Of a stretch of 64,000 nt of DNA, positions 55,351 through 64,000 are shown one piece after another (positions within the stretch are counted from its first letter, which is position 1; every line of letters begins with the position of its first letter). Position numbers and translations under genes: made by a program. The stretch is taken from the NCBI GenBank assembly GCA_016859345.1, contig CM029126.1, forward strand, positions 15,452,027 to 15,516,026. The letters run 5' to 3'. Origin of the DNA: Istiophorus platypterus (Eukaryota; Chordata; Actinopteri; Istiophoriformes; Istiophoridae). A model generated the notes under the pieces. The model worked only from the letters and a program-made list of their open reading frames with translations, did not search any database and was not told the DNA's origin.

Positions 55351-56853
55351 CCTCGGGAACGTGGCCGGCCACCTCCTCCTGTCCTGGTTAGCTTTCCCTA
55401 GCAAACCCTTATGAGATATTTGGACAAGTCTTGGGGGGGTTGTTGGTGGTGGTGGTGGTGCATATGTGGTCCGTCCAGATGCCAAGCTAGAAAACGTGTG
55501 TTAGATTGATCTAGTTCGTGGGAGAAGCTCGCTAGTCAGAGATTGGACCTTGCTAAACGATACTACGCGTTTGTTACGATATAGAGTAATATTTAATGAA
55601 ATATCGTTGTGTTGGCTCGCAGTGTGTCCAGCGTTAGCAGGGTCGCTCATCTGAAGGTCCCCATCGTCCGCTGGTGGTGGCTGATTTCTCTCTCTTTTTT
55701 CTTTTAACAGCGTTTCTGCCCGTGTGTTTTGTTTTGGTCCAACCTCATGTTTGTTGGCTCACTGAGCTCGTTGTCATTTGCTTAGTCAAATAACCCAAGT
55801 CGCGCATAAAAGTGCTCCCACGAAATTGAACCTCAGTTGTTCACGCGTACGGATTAAGTGCTTTGTTATTGTTTTTGTTTTGCTTTGTTTTGTTTTGTTT
55901 GTAAACAACAGATCGAACAACTTTAGAATTATGAATATGTATCCTGGATAGCAAAGAGAGGTTTCCGAACACGACACAAAAGGTAGACACATTTAAAAGA
56001 GGCAAAACTTTGATCAGACTGTTTAATGATGCTAAAAAAAAAATCCTAAATTATTTATGGAGCATGTGGAGAAGTTAAAGAACATAACACTAATGTAGAT
56101 AATAATCAAGAATGTGAACTGCAATACTTGTCAGGATTAAAGGTCACAAATGGACATTATATACTATAACTATGTCCAGTTAACCAGTTGTGGTATAAGA
56201 CAAATCTGTGTAACAGGTCATTGTCATACATCCTTAAAATTATGGAGCATCTTGAAGTGACACACACACAAGACATAGGAGGAATGAGCTTCACACCTGA
56301 AAAACAAAAGCAATTTTTTAAAGCATCTCCCCCTATTGTTTTAGAATTTTTCTTTGACATCATGCTTCTGTGCCACACCCACATAGACTTCATTTAATCA
56401 ATGAGAGTCCCTTTGTTACTTGTATGATGAATACTTTTTCATACAATTACTTCAAGATAAATGTATATTATTTGGAGCTCGGGTTAACCTCCTAATATGG
56501 GACTTCTAATTCAGATTATATTTCAGAGCTGTGGTGCCTTCATGACATGTAGTAGGTTTGTGATTTGCCCAAATTGCTAAAAGCATTTGTCACCTCAGCT
56601 CTACCTCCACAAGTTCACTGTGGCTGTGTTTACCTTTTTCCATCTCCCTTTAAGTGTATAAAACTGATCTGAAAACATAAGGCTACACGAAAATTACCCA
56701 GCAAACTAACTAAATTTTGGTAACAAATATAGGTTCACTTCCAATAGCTGCTTCACACTAAAAGCTTTGCAGTGCCTCTTTGGAAAGCTTTTAATGTGAA
56801 ATTATATTAGCTTTGTCACATTTATACTTAAGAGATTTTTGTTTGATTTTCAG
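55351..56853. other. Intron of zinc-finger gene 3, no feature seen
   Basis: A short region of moderate GC fading to AT-rich DNA. No exon or element is recognised. Confidence 0.4.
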
Positions 56854-57050
56854 CTGTTACTGGAGGTTATGTCTCTAAGCACACGCTGCAAGTTGCAGAC
56901 AAGTGTGAGCAACAGCGAAAGTCCGTCTATTTTAAAACAAAACCTTCATGGAAAATGTTCGCTGAATTAAGCATGGTTCACTGGAGAAGAGTTTCAGCAT
57001 GTTTACCTAAGCCTGCTAGTGGAAAAAAAAAAATGAGTTTGAGCTTTTAA
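56854..57050 (+). other. Possible alternative exon after gene 3 exon 1
   Basis: The acceptor TTTGATTTTCAG (AG 56,852-56,853) is followed, in the phase required by the exon 1 donor at 55,240, by 64 open codons (AVTGGYVSKHTLQV, KSVYFKTKPSW ...) ending TAA at 57,048-57,050. No known domain is seen. A 64-codon open stretch is not rare by chance. Confidence 0.2.
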
Positions 57051-57184
57051 AAAAATGCAGGGGTCCGGTGGTGATGCACGTGATATCAGAAAGGGCCGGT
57101 ATATTTGATAAAAGGGTAGTGTATCTGTACCGTGAGTCAGGCAAGTGACATACATCAAAAACTCCTCAAAACCGCTTTCTACAG

Positions 57185-58150
57185 TTAGGTAAATAAGTAT
57201 TTGGAGACTGGTACAATTAATGGATTTGAAACTAAGCCATCAAGATGTGATTAAAGTATAGACTGACGCACCTTCATTTGCTGCTTGTATATGGGTCTTC
57301 ATTCAGTTTTGTCTTTAGTAAATAAAAATTTATTCTATATTAGTTTGAAGTCAGGTGACTGACTTTGCCATGGAAGAATATTCCACGTATTTGTTTTAAG
57401 AAACTCTTGGGTTGCTTTCACCGTACATTTTGGGTCATTACCCATCTGTACGGTGAAGCACCATTCTATCAGTTTTGCAGCATTTTGTTAAATCTGAGCA
57501 GATAGTATAGACCTATACACTTCAGAATTCATGCTGCTTCTATCAGTAGTCACATCATCAATAAACACCATTGACCCGGTTACCAGTGACCGATGATGTG
57601 GTGTCTCTGGATCGTGAGCCGTTTCTTTCCTTCTCCAAACTCTCCTCGTCATCATTCTACAAGTACAAGTTGATCTGGGTATTCCTCTAGATGTTTTGAT
57701 GGGCTTTTCTTCACAAAGGGAAGAATTTTGCGATCTTCCACTTAAATCATCTTCAGTGGTCTTCCAGGCCTTTTGGTGTTGCTCAGCTCATTCCTGTATT
57801 CTCTCTTTTTAGGAATGTACCAAACTGGTGATTTGGCCAGTCCCAAAGTTTCTGCCATCTGTCAGATAGGTTTGTTTTCTTTTGTTTTTTCAGCCTAATG
57901 ACCGCCTCCTTCATTTGCATCTCAATATGTTTGGAATGCATATTGAGAGTTGCCATGACCAATTACCAAATGCAAATTCAACACTTGGATTAAACTCCAG
58001 ACCTTTTATCTGCTTAATATGTTATTAAAAACAAGGGAACAGATCAGATCTGGCCATGAAACTGATTGTAGATCAATTGTCCAATTACTTCTGATTCCTG
58101 AAAATGAGGGACTATGTATAAAAATGGCTGTAATTCCTAAACAGTTATCT
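57185..58150 (-). mobile_element. Tc1-like element relic, minus orientation, end missing
   Basis: One end (GGTAAATAAGTATTTGGAG) matches the terminal repeat style of the 34,297 element. The stretch 58,020-58,150 is the reverse complement of 34,440-34,560. The outer ~140 bp of that end are absent, and 11 bp further on a second Tc1 element begins. The transposase frame is fully broken. Confidence 0.65.
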
Positions 58151-58161
58151 ATGATTATATA

Positions 58162-59695
58162 CAGTGGGTATAGTAAGTATTGAACACGTCACCATTTTTC
58201 TCAGTAATTATATTTCTAAAGGTGCTATTGACATGAAATTTTCACCAGATGTTGGTAACAAACGAAGTAATCCATACATACAAAGAAACCAAAAAATAAT
58301 AACTTTCGAAATTAAGTTATGTGTAATAAAATGGAATGACACAGGGAAAAAGTATTGAACACACTTAATGAAATTTATTTAATACTTCGTACAAAATCCT
58401 TTGTTGGTAATGACAGCTTCAAGATGCCTCCTCCTGTATGGAGAAACTAGTTGCATGCATTGCTCAGGTGTGATTTTGGCCCATTATTCCACACCAACAG
58501 TCTTCAAATCTTGAAGGTTCCAAGTTGGATTCATGTCAGGTGATTGACTGGGTCATTCTAGCAGCTTTATTTTTTTTTCTCTGAAACCAGTTGAGAGTTT
58601 CCTTGGCTGTGTGTTTGGGATCATTGTCTTGCTGAAATGTCCACCCTCATTTCATCTTCAGCATCCTGGTAGATGGCAGCAGATTTTTATCAAGAATGTC
58701 TCGGTACATTTTTCCATTCATCCTTCCTTCAATTATATGAAGTATGCCAGTACCATATGCTGAAAAACAGCCCCACACCATGATGGTCCCACCTCCAAAC
58801 TTAACTGTTGGTATGGTGTTTTTCGGGTGACCTGTATTATGGCATCCAAAGAATTCAATTTTGGTCTCATCTGACCAGACTATATTCTCCCAGTATTTCA
58901 CTGGCTTGTCCGAATGTTGTGCAGCAAACTTTAAACGAGCTTTATGCTTTTTCTTTAGTAATGGAGTCTTGCGTGGTGAGCGTGCAGACAGGCCATGGCA
59001 GTTGAGTGGATTACTTATTGTTTTCTTTGAAACAATCGTACCTGCTAATTCCAGGTCTTTCTGAGGCTCTCCACAAGTGATCCTTGGCTCTTGGACAACT
59101 CTTCTGATAATTCTTTTCACTCCTCTGTCATAAATCTTGCAAGGAGCAACTGGTCGTGGCCGGTTTATGTTGAAATGATGTTCTTTCCACTTCGGAATTA
59201 TGGCCCCAACAGTGCTCACTGGAACATTCAAAAGTTTAGAAATCCTTCTGTGACCAATGCCATCAGTATGTTTTGCAACAACAAGGTTGCGAAGGTCTTG
59301 AGAGAGCACTTTGCTTTTACCCATCATGAGATGTTTCTTGTGTGACACCTTGGTAATGAGACACCTTTTTATAAACCATCAGTTGGGACTGAACCAGCTG
59401 ATATTAATTTGCACAGACAAGGGGCAGGATTGCTTTCTATTTACTGACAGATTTCAGCTGGTGGCTTCAATGCCTATTTGCACGTCCCTCTCTTCATGTG
59501 TTCAATACTTTTTCTCTGTCATTTCGCATTATTACACATAACTTAATTTATGGACATCTATGGTTTGATCTCTTTGCATGTGTGGGTTGCATGGGATGTT
59601 GCTGACATTTGGTGAACATTTCATTACAATGGCCCCATTAGAAATATATTTACTGAGAAAAATGTTGATGTGTTCAATACTTATTTTACCTGCTG
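58162..59695 (-). mobile_element. Near-complete Tc1-like transposon (inactive)
   Basis: A 1,534-bp element flanked by TA dinucleotides (58,160-58,161 and 59,696-59,697). Its inverted terminal repeats are ~200 bp long, beginning CAGTGGGTATAGTAAGTATT on the left and CAGCAGGTAAAATAAGTATT on the right (reverse strand). Each repeat has an outer and an inner copy of AAGTATTGAACAC, the IR/DR pattern of fish Tc1 elements. The transposase is on the minus strand. The two ends differ at many positions, so the insertion is old. It lies in the first intron of zinc-finger gene 3. Confidence 0.9.
58647..59348 (-). pseudogene. Tc1 transposase, truncated by a stop
   Basis: The open frame covers the paired-type helix-turn-helix DNA-binding part (SQDLRNLVVAKHTDGIGHRRISKLLNV region) and the start of the DDE domain with the first catalytic Asp (WSDETKIEFFG) and GGGTIMVWGCF. 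It ends at LKMK-TGA. Reading on in the same frame gives GWTFQQDNDPKHTAK (second Asp). A frameshift then leads to WPSQSPDMNP (third position). A CGA-to-TGA change, a typical CpG decay, explains the stop. The product would lack two of three catalytic residues and cannot transpose. Family length is ~340 residues. Confidence 0.88.
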
Positions 59696-59697
59696 TA

Positions 59698-60177
59698 TAT
59701 TGTATATTGCTTACTGCTCTACGTTTAGGGCTCTTGGAAAGGAACCTGGTAAGGCTTTCTTTCAGCTGGGTCATGTTGGCTTAAACCCCACCTAACAATG
59801 TTTTTTGTGAATAGCAATTTTTTTGCAATGTTTCATGGCACAAACTATATTGCCTTTCTTATGGGTTCAGACAAGCCGTCACAAGAAACAATTTTCTGCA
59901 AAGCACAACCTAGTTTTCTCATTCTTATGTCCTTTTGCTTTGTATAAGTATCCATGTTTGAAATGAGTTTTTCAACAGTGAAATGAAAGAGAAAAAGGCT
60001 TTTGCGAGACACATATATGACATTAGGACAAGTACAAAGATTTTAGGTTAAAAAATAAATATAACTTCAACATCTTTTTAAACAATGTGAGCATTGTTAC
60101 TATCTTTTTTTCTGTTAGTAACATCATTTTGTGTGTTGTCTGTGTGTGTGTTTTTTTTTTTGTTGTTTTTTTTACAG
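59698..60177. other. End of intron before gene 3 coding exon
   Basis: AT-rich DNA. The last 60 bp carry a TG/T-rich pyrimidine tract leading to TTTTTTTTACAG (AG at 60,176-60,177). No other feature is seen. Confidence 0.5.
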
Positions 60178-60226
60178 GAAACTGCTGTGACCACAACACC
60201 TGGATTGCCTTGTACATTTGGTTCCC

Positions 60227-62663
60227 ATGATGCTTGGGTTACAGGGAAATACTTCGTCCTCCAAAGTGTATCGTTGCGTGGCATGTTCAGCAACCTTCAC
60301 TGGACTGGCCTCCTTACTAGTACATCAGGCAACCCATGCAAGTGCAATCTCCAAGGTCTCTGCCCCCCCTCCACAACCTAACATAAGCCCACATGAAGCA
60401 CTGTTCGCAAGTATGGACTCAACCAGGGAGCACCCGAGTCCATCAACACTCTTGCCTGAGAGCCCCTCACCCTCTTTTTATATTTGTGATTGTGGAGAGG
60501 AATTTCAGGACTTCAGTCTTATGCTGGAGCACAAGCGTTCACATGTCTCTCAAATTCAGCTTCTGCAACCTCTGGATAACAATCTTGTTCTCCCGAGTGG
60601 AACAGGGTGCGATCCAGTTTTTCCCACCCAGCACATGTCATTCAGTCCAACTGTTACCCAGCCAGGTTTGGTCCTTAGTTGCCCCTCTACTTCAAGGTCC
60701 CCACCTGTTGAACTGCCCACATTAACAAACCATAAAGCAGATGTAAGCCTGGGGGATGGCATTGCCATCATAACTACTTCTCAAGACCAGTGTACACCCC
60801 CCCAAGATGACAGTGAGAAACAACTTGAAAACATGTCAGCCACAGCTGAGCCATTCTCAGAGACTGTAGAGCACTTGCACTTCCGGGACAAAACTGATTC
60901 TGTTCTCAGCAGTAAAAAGGGTGAGAGCTTGCCTAAAAATAACGCCCTAATGAAGTTGCTGGCTTCAGCTTACATGAAGCGCTTTTCACCTCTTCAGTCT
61001 CAAAAGCAAAATGACAGCACAGTTATGCCCAAACAAGAAATCGTCCCTGTTCCTATAACACCAGGAACCAAAACTGAGGTGTCTCCGATCAATGACCTAT
61101 CTATTGCACAGTTGAGGCGACTGCTTGCAAAACCCGGTATAAAGACGAAAGCACCATCCGTTAGCAGAATTCTCGAGTCCAGTAATAAGAGGATTGTGTC
61201 TCTGACTAAGACTTTCTCACCTGTTGTGGTTCTGGAAACCCGTCAAAAGCTCGTGGATCCAATGGGTAATGGCACATATGGAACATATCAATGTGGCCGC
61301 TGTCGAAGGGTCTTTCAAAACCTTGACAGACTGACAGAGCATCATTTCTTACACAAAAAAGAGAGGATTAAATGTTGTCGTCGCTGCAAGCAGCTGATCA
61401 TTGGGCGGCTACCTTTACCTGACAATCATGTATGCCCTCAGTTAGGAAACAAGACCATACAGCCCTCGATTTCTTCAAAAAACAAGTTACCATTTGCTCA
61501 AAAAATAGTGCCATTCCATAGGCTCAACAACACAAAAAAGGTTTTTTTTTGTCCATTGTGCAAGCACAGCTACGCACGGAGGTGGAACCTCAAAATGCAC
61601 AAGTGTCAGGGCACAGGGTCAGCCCTCTCTCAGCAAGCCAACCCCCCCATTCAGAAAATGGTAGTATTGAGATCAAACAGTACAGCCAAAACAGATAAAG
61701 AGGTCAAAGCTGAATCTCAGTTTGTCAAAAGTATTGCCGTGGGCACTGAAGTTACTGGTCGTATCAAGGTAGAGGTGACCTCTCTAAATTCAGACCAATC
61801 TGCAGTTTCACAGTTGGCCTGGACTCATCCAACAAAAAGCTTTTCACCATTCTATCCCAAACCTTCAGTAATAGAGCAACACAAGGAGGTCTCTCTGGGT
61901 GGGAATTCGCTCCAGCAAGGAGAAGAAAACAGCTGGGACTCAGCATCAGTTGATAATGAAGATAGTAATGAAGGGCAGTGGACAATGCCCTTGGATGATG
62001 AAATGGAGGTGCTTAGCTCTGCAGAGAAAGCTGTTGATGACAGAGAGGTGAGGACATCAGTTGAACATGAAGAGACGACGCCCACCAGCCTCCGCTTCTT
62101 CGTCAGAGATGGTGTAAAACGTTACCCTTGCAACAGGTGTCAGAAAACCTACAGTCGGGCATCTACTTTGAGGCGCCATCTACGGCTATGTGGGTTCAGG
62201 CCACGTGGACTTGGGACTGTGGCACAGAGTGGTAACCAGGGTGACATTTCACTAAATGCAAACAATATGAAACCGATGTTTGCTTGTTTTGTCTGTGGGA
62301 AGACCTTTAACCGCAAAGATAACATGATGGTTCACAGCAAGAAGTGTCAGTTGCACCGAACACTGGTAGATGTGGATAGAGGGACTGTGCAGCAGACATT
62401 GTCAGGCAACCCAACAGATTGCCAAACTCAGGAGGATGATGGAGGGAACTGGGGCATCATGTCACTGCCATCTGTACTTCCAAGGAGGGTGACATGTGAA
62501 TGTGGGGTCGGATTCACATCTCCAAGGCTTCTCCTGGAGCATCTGCAGAAACATGCCCAGGAATCTTACACATGTCCGACTTGTGGAGAGACAGTCAGCT
62601 CCTGGGCAGACTATGAAGTTCATCTTCAGATCCATATGCATCCTCATCACCAGCTGCTGAAAG
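60227..62663 (+). CDS. C2H2/C2HC zinc-finger protein, main coding exon (gene 3)
   Basis: The exon opens after the acceptor at 60,176-60,177. An in-frame TGA at 60,188 excludes an earlier start. The first ATGs are 60,227 and 60,230 in tandem (ATGATG). Finger 1 is YRCVAC...HQATH. Next comes a finger with only one residue between its cysteines (YICDCGEEF...HKRSH). A long Ser/Thr/Pro-rich region with a possible coiled element (LSIAQLRRLLAKPGI) follows. Then come YQCGRC...HHFLH, a degenerate CRRC...HVC, a C2HC (FFCPLC...HKC), an acidic spacer, two C2HC fingers (YPCNRC...HLRLC; FACFVC...HSKKC), a second C-x-C finger (VTCECGVGF...HLQKH) and YTCPTC...HLQIH. I favour a donor at AAAG|GTCTAC (GT 62,664) joining the exon at 63,026 in frame, giving 893 residues. 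Reading on without splicing gives a Pro/Gln-rich end at 62,863 (878 residues). It is probably a nuclear regulator. Confidence 0.85.
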
Positions 62664-62694
62664 GTCTACAACCACAACGATCACAGCCTCTGTT

Positions 62695-62815
62695 ACTTCG
62701 ATTTCAGCAACAGCCACCTCAGCAGCAGCCGCCTCAGTCAGTGCATCAGCCGCCTCAGTCAGTGCATCAGCCGCCTCCGTCAGTGCATCGGCCTCCACAG
62801 AAGCAACCACGGCCG
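62695..62815 (+). repeat. 21-bp Pro/Gln minisatellite
   Basis: Three tandem units of CAGCCGCCTCAGTCAGTGCAT-type sequence (SVHQPPQ), with further CAG/CCT-rich sequence around them. It is in frame with the gene 3 ORF, so it is coding if the 62,664 donor is skipped and intronic if it is used. Confidence 0.85.
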
Positions 62816-63025
62816 CAGCAGCTTCCCAACAAAAAAAAAAAAGCAGCATGTATGCATGCATGATGTGGCACACTTTTTTTTTTCGCTGTTCGCTGTTCCA
62901 CTTATCTTGGAATCGCTGTAAAGGTGGAGTGGGGCACCCACAAAACCAAACAAAAAAAACCCAAAAAAACTCAACTGTGTGTCTGTAACTCTGACTTTTA
63001 CATTTTTATTATTATTATTCCAGAG

Positions 63026-63270
63026 GAGGGGGGGGGGCCAAGAAGCCAGCCATCAAGCCCGTACGCTGCCCTGTTTGTCTCCGCTGGTTTGGCACTGTGG
63101 ATGGTTTGCAGAAACACCTGCTTACACACAAACAGTCCGATTCATATCGCTGTGATGTTTGTCAGGGTACATACCCAAACCTTAAATCGCTCAAAAACCA
63201 CCGCAGGAGGATTCATCGCATCATGGCTGGAGACGCTAAGCCACAAACACAAGAACAGCTGACTTCTTAA
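63026..63270 (+). CDS. Terminal coding exon of zinc-finger gene 3 (two fingers)
   Basis: After TTATTATTCCAGAG the frame reads a Gly run, then AKKPAIKPVRCPVCLRWFG ... HLLTH and YRCDVCQGTYPN ... HRRRIH, then GDAKPQTQEQLTS and a TAA stop at 63,268-63,270. Two well-formed C2H2 fingers in one frame cannot be chance, so this is a real exon. Using AG at 63,024-63,025 gives the phase needed by the donor at 62,664 (AAA G|GA). The AG at 63,022-63,023 would need a different donor phase. The ten-G run at 63,028-63,037 is prone to sequencing error, so the junction reading should be treated with care. Confidence 0.82.
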
Positions 63271-63614
63271 TGACACTGAAATAATGTTTAACATGGGAAT
63301 GGTGCATTAAAAACAGAGTGTATCTTATACTATAGTAGTAAATAGTCTTTCCATACATGTCAGTTGTACTTGTTTTTTTACTTTCCAGGAGACATTTAAC
63401 AGCTGCAAAAGGTGATGTTTTTTTAAGCAACTCTTAGGAGTGTGACATAGTAGCTTGCCAATGTAAAAACAAAAGCTTTTATATACTGTGCATTTTAGTT
63501 CTACCACTTTATCCCTATATAACATAGCATCCTTAGCCTGTAAATGTTTGAATATTTGGTAATCAAACTTTTATCACAGAGGTTGTGTTGTAGCTTGTTG
63601 TTGTTCCTGGTGTT

Positions 63615-63620
63615 AATAAA
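63615..63620 (+). terminator. Poly(A) signal of zinc-finger gene 3
   Basis: AATAAA in GTGTTAATAAACATACC, 345 bp after the TAA stop, followed by GT-rich sequence (GTGTAACGTGTACATT, CTTTGTGTG) that fits a downstream element. Confidence 0.6.
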
Positions 63621-63639
63621 CATACCAGTACGTGTAACG

Positions 63640-64000
63640 TGTACATTACTTCCTTTGTGTGATTATGGGATCTTCTATCTTCCTAAAAGGCTTAAGGCAA
63701 AAATTTCAGGATTAACACGAGAGGTTATTTTCTTTATACATTGTGTACAGAGCATTTGACATGAAAATTAAAATATCCGTGGTATCCCAATGACCACTGT
63801 TTATGTTTCTCAAACTTAGGTGAATTACTGCAGATAATAAAGACCTGATTTTTTTCTTTTTATCTGTCCAATCTTCAGGTCTTGGTTTTTGCTCATCATA
63901 ATTATCCAAATGGCTCTAAGTCTTGCTTTGTTAGATGGACATTTGTACTTAATAGAAATGTATCAGCCACAGTGGGAAATAGAGTTCTTGGAATTGAAAA
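63640..64000. other. Downstream flank, no feature seen
   Basis: AT-rich sequence to the window end. A second AATAAA occurs near 63,836. Nothing else is recognised. Confidence 0.4.

Noticed and set aside
62595..62873. Minus-strand Ala/Glu-rich frame
   Set aside because: Antisense of the Pro/Gln minisatellite in gene 3.

Overview
The window is vertebrate DNA, most likely from a teleost fish. Coding exons are split by GT-AG introns, promoters are CpG-rich, TG microsatellites are long, and the mobile-element relics (Tc1/mariner, hAT, LINE) are of kinds common in fish genomes. There is one assembly gap of exactly 500 N (11,501-12,000).

Region 1 (1-~14,000) is a rapidly changing cluster of class A GPCRs of the chemokine-like / formyl-peptide receptor type (CMKLR1/FPR-like). 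Three receptors lie on the plus strand: a complete one (2,743-3,840), one with a chimeric C-terminal tail (6,489-7,562), and one whose 5' end is lost in the gap (12,001-12,902). Two truncated receptor fragments lie on the minus strand (467-907 and 10,032-10,472). Promoter and intergenic modules recur with each unit, and a fourth, receptor-less unit is recognisable at 13,430-13,975. Positions 1-1,937 and 9,557-11,500 are copies of each other. A ~630-bp segment is repeated on both sides of the second receptor.

Region 2 (14,480-~52,050) holds two plus-strand C2H2 zinc-finger genes. The first has a CpG-type promoter and exon 1 near 14,500-14,674 and a single coding exon at 22,566-24,488 (about 11 fingers). 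The second has a CpG-island promoter at ~30,150-31,150, leader exons at 39,688-39,742 and 41,886-41,943, and one 8.8-kb coding exon (42,076-50,868) for a ~2,930-residue protein with about 50 fingers. Introns and intergenic DNA carry LINE, hAT, Tc1 and SINE-like relics.

Region 3 (54,840-64,000) holds a third plus-strand zinc-finger gene. Its CpG island and exon 1 end at 55,240, the main coding exon starts at 60,227, and a small terminal exon (63,026-63,270) carries two more fingers. A Tc1 relic and a second, nearly full-length but inactive Tc1 element (58,162-59,695) lie in its first intron.

The receptors probably sense peptide or lipid chemoattractants on immune cells. The zinc-finger genes are probably nuclear regulators. 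I see no sign that the two groups act together. The most notable signals are the receptor tail recruited from non-coding DNA exactly at a splice donor, the repeated C2H2-C2HC finger dyads of the giant protein, and short upstream ORFs in all three zinc-finger leaders, two of which end at or just before the likely main start codon.
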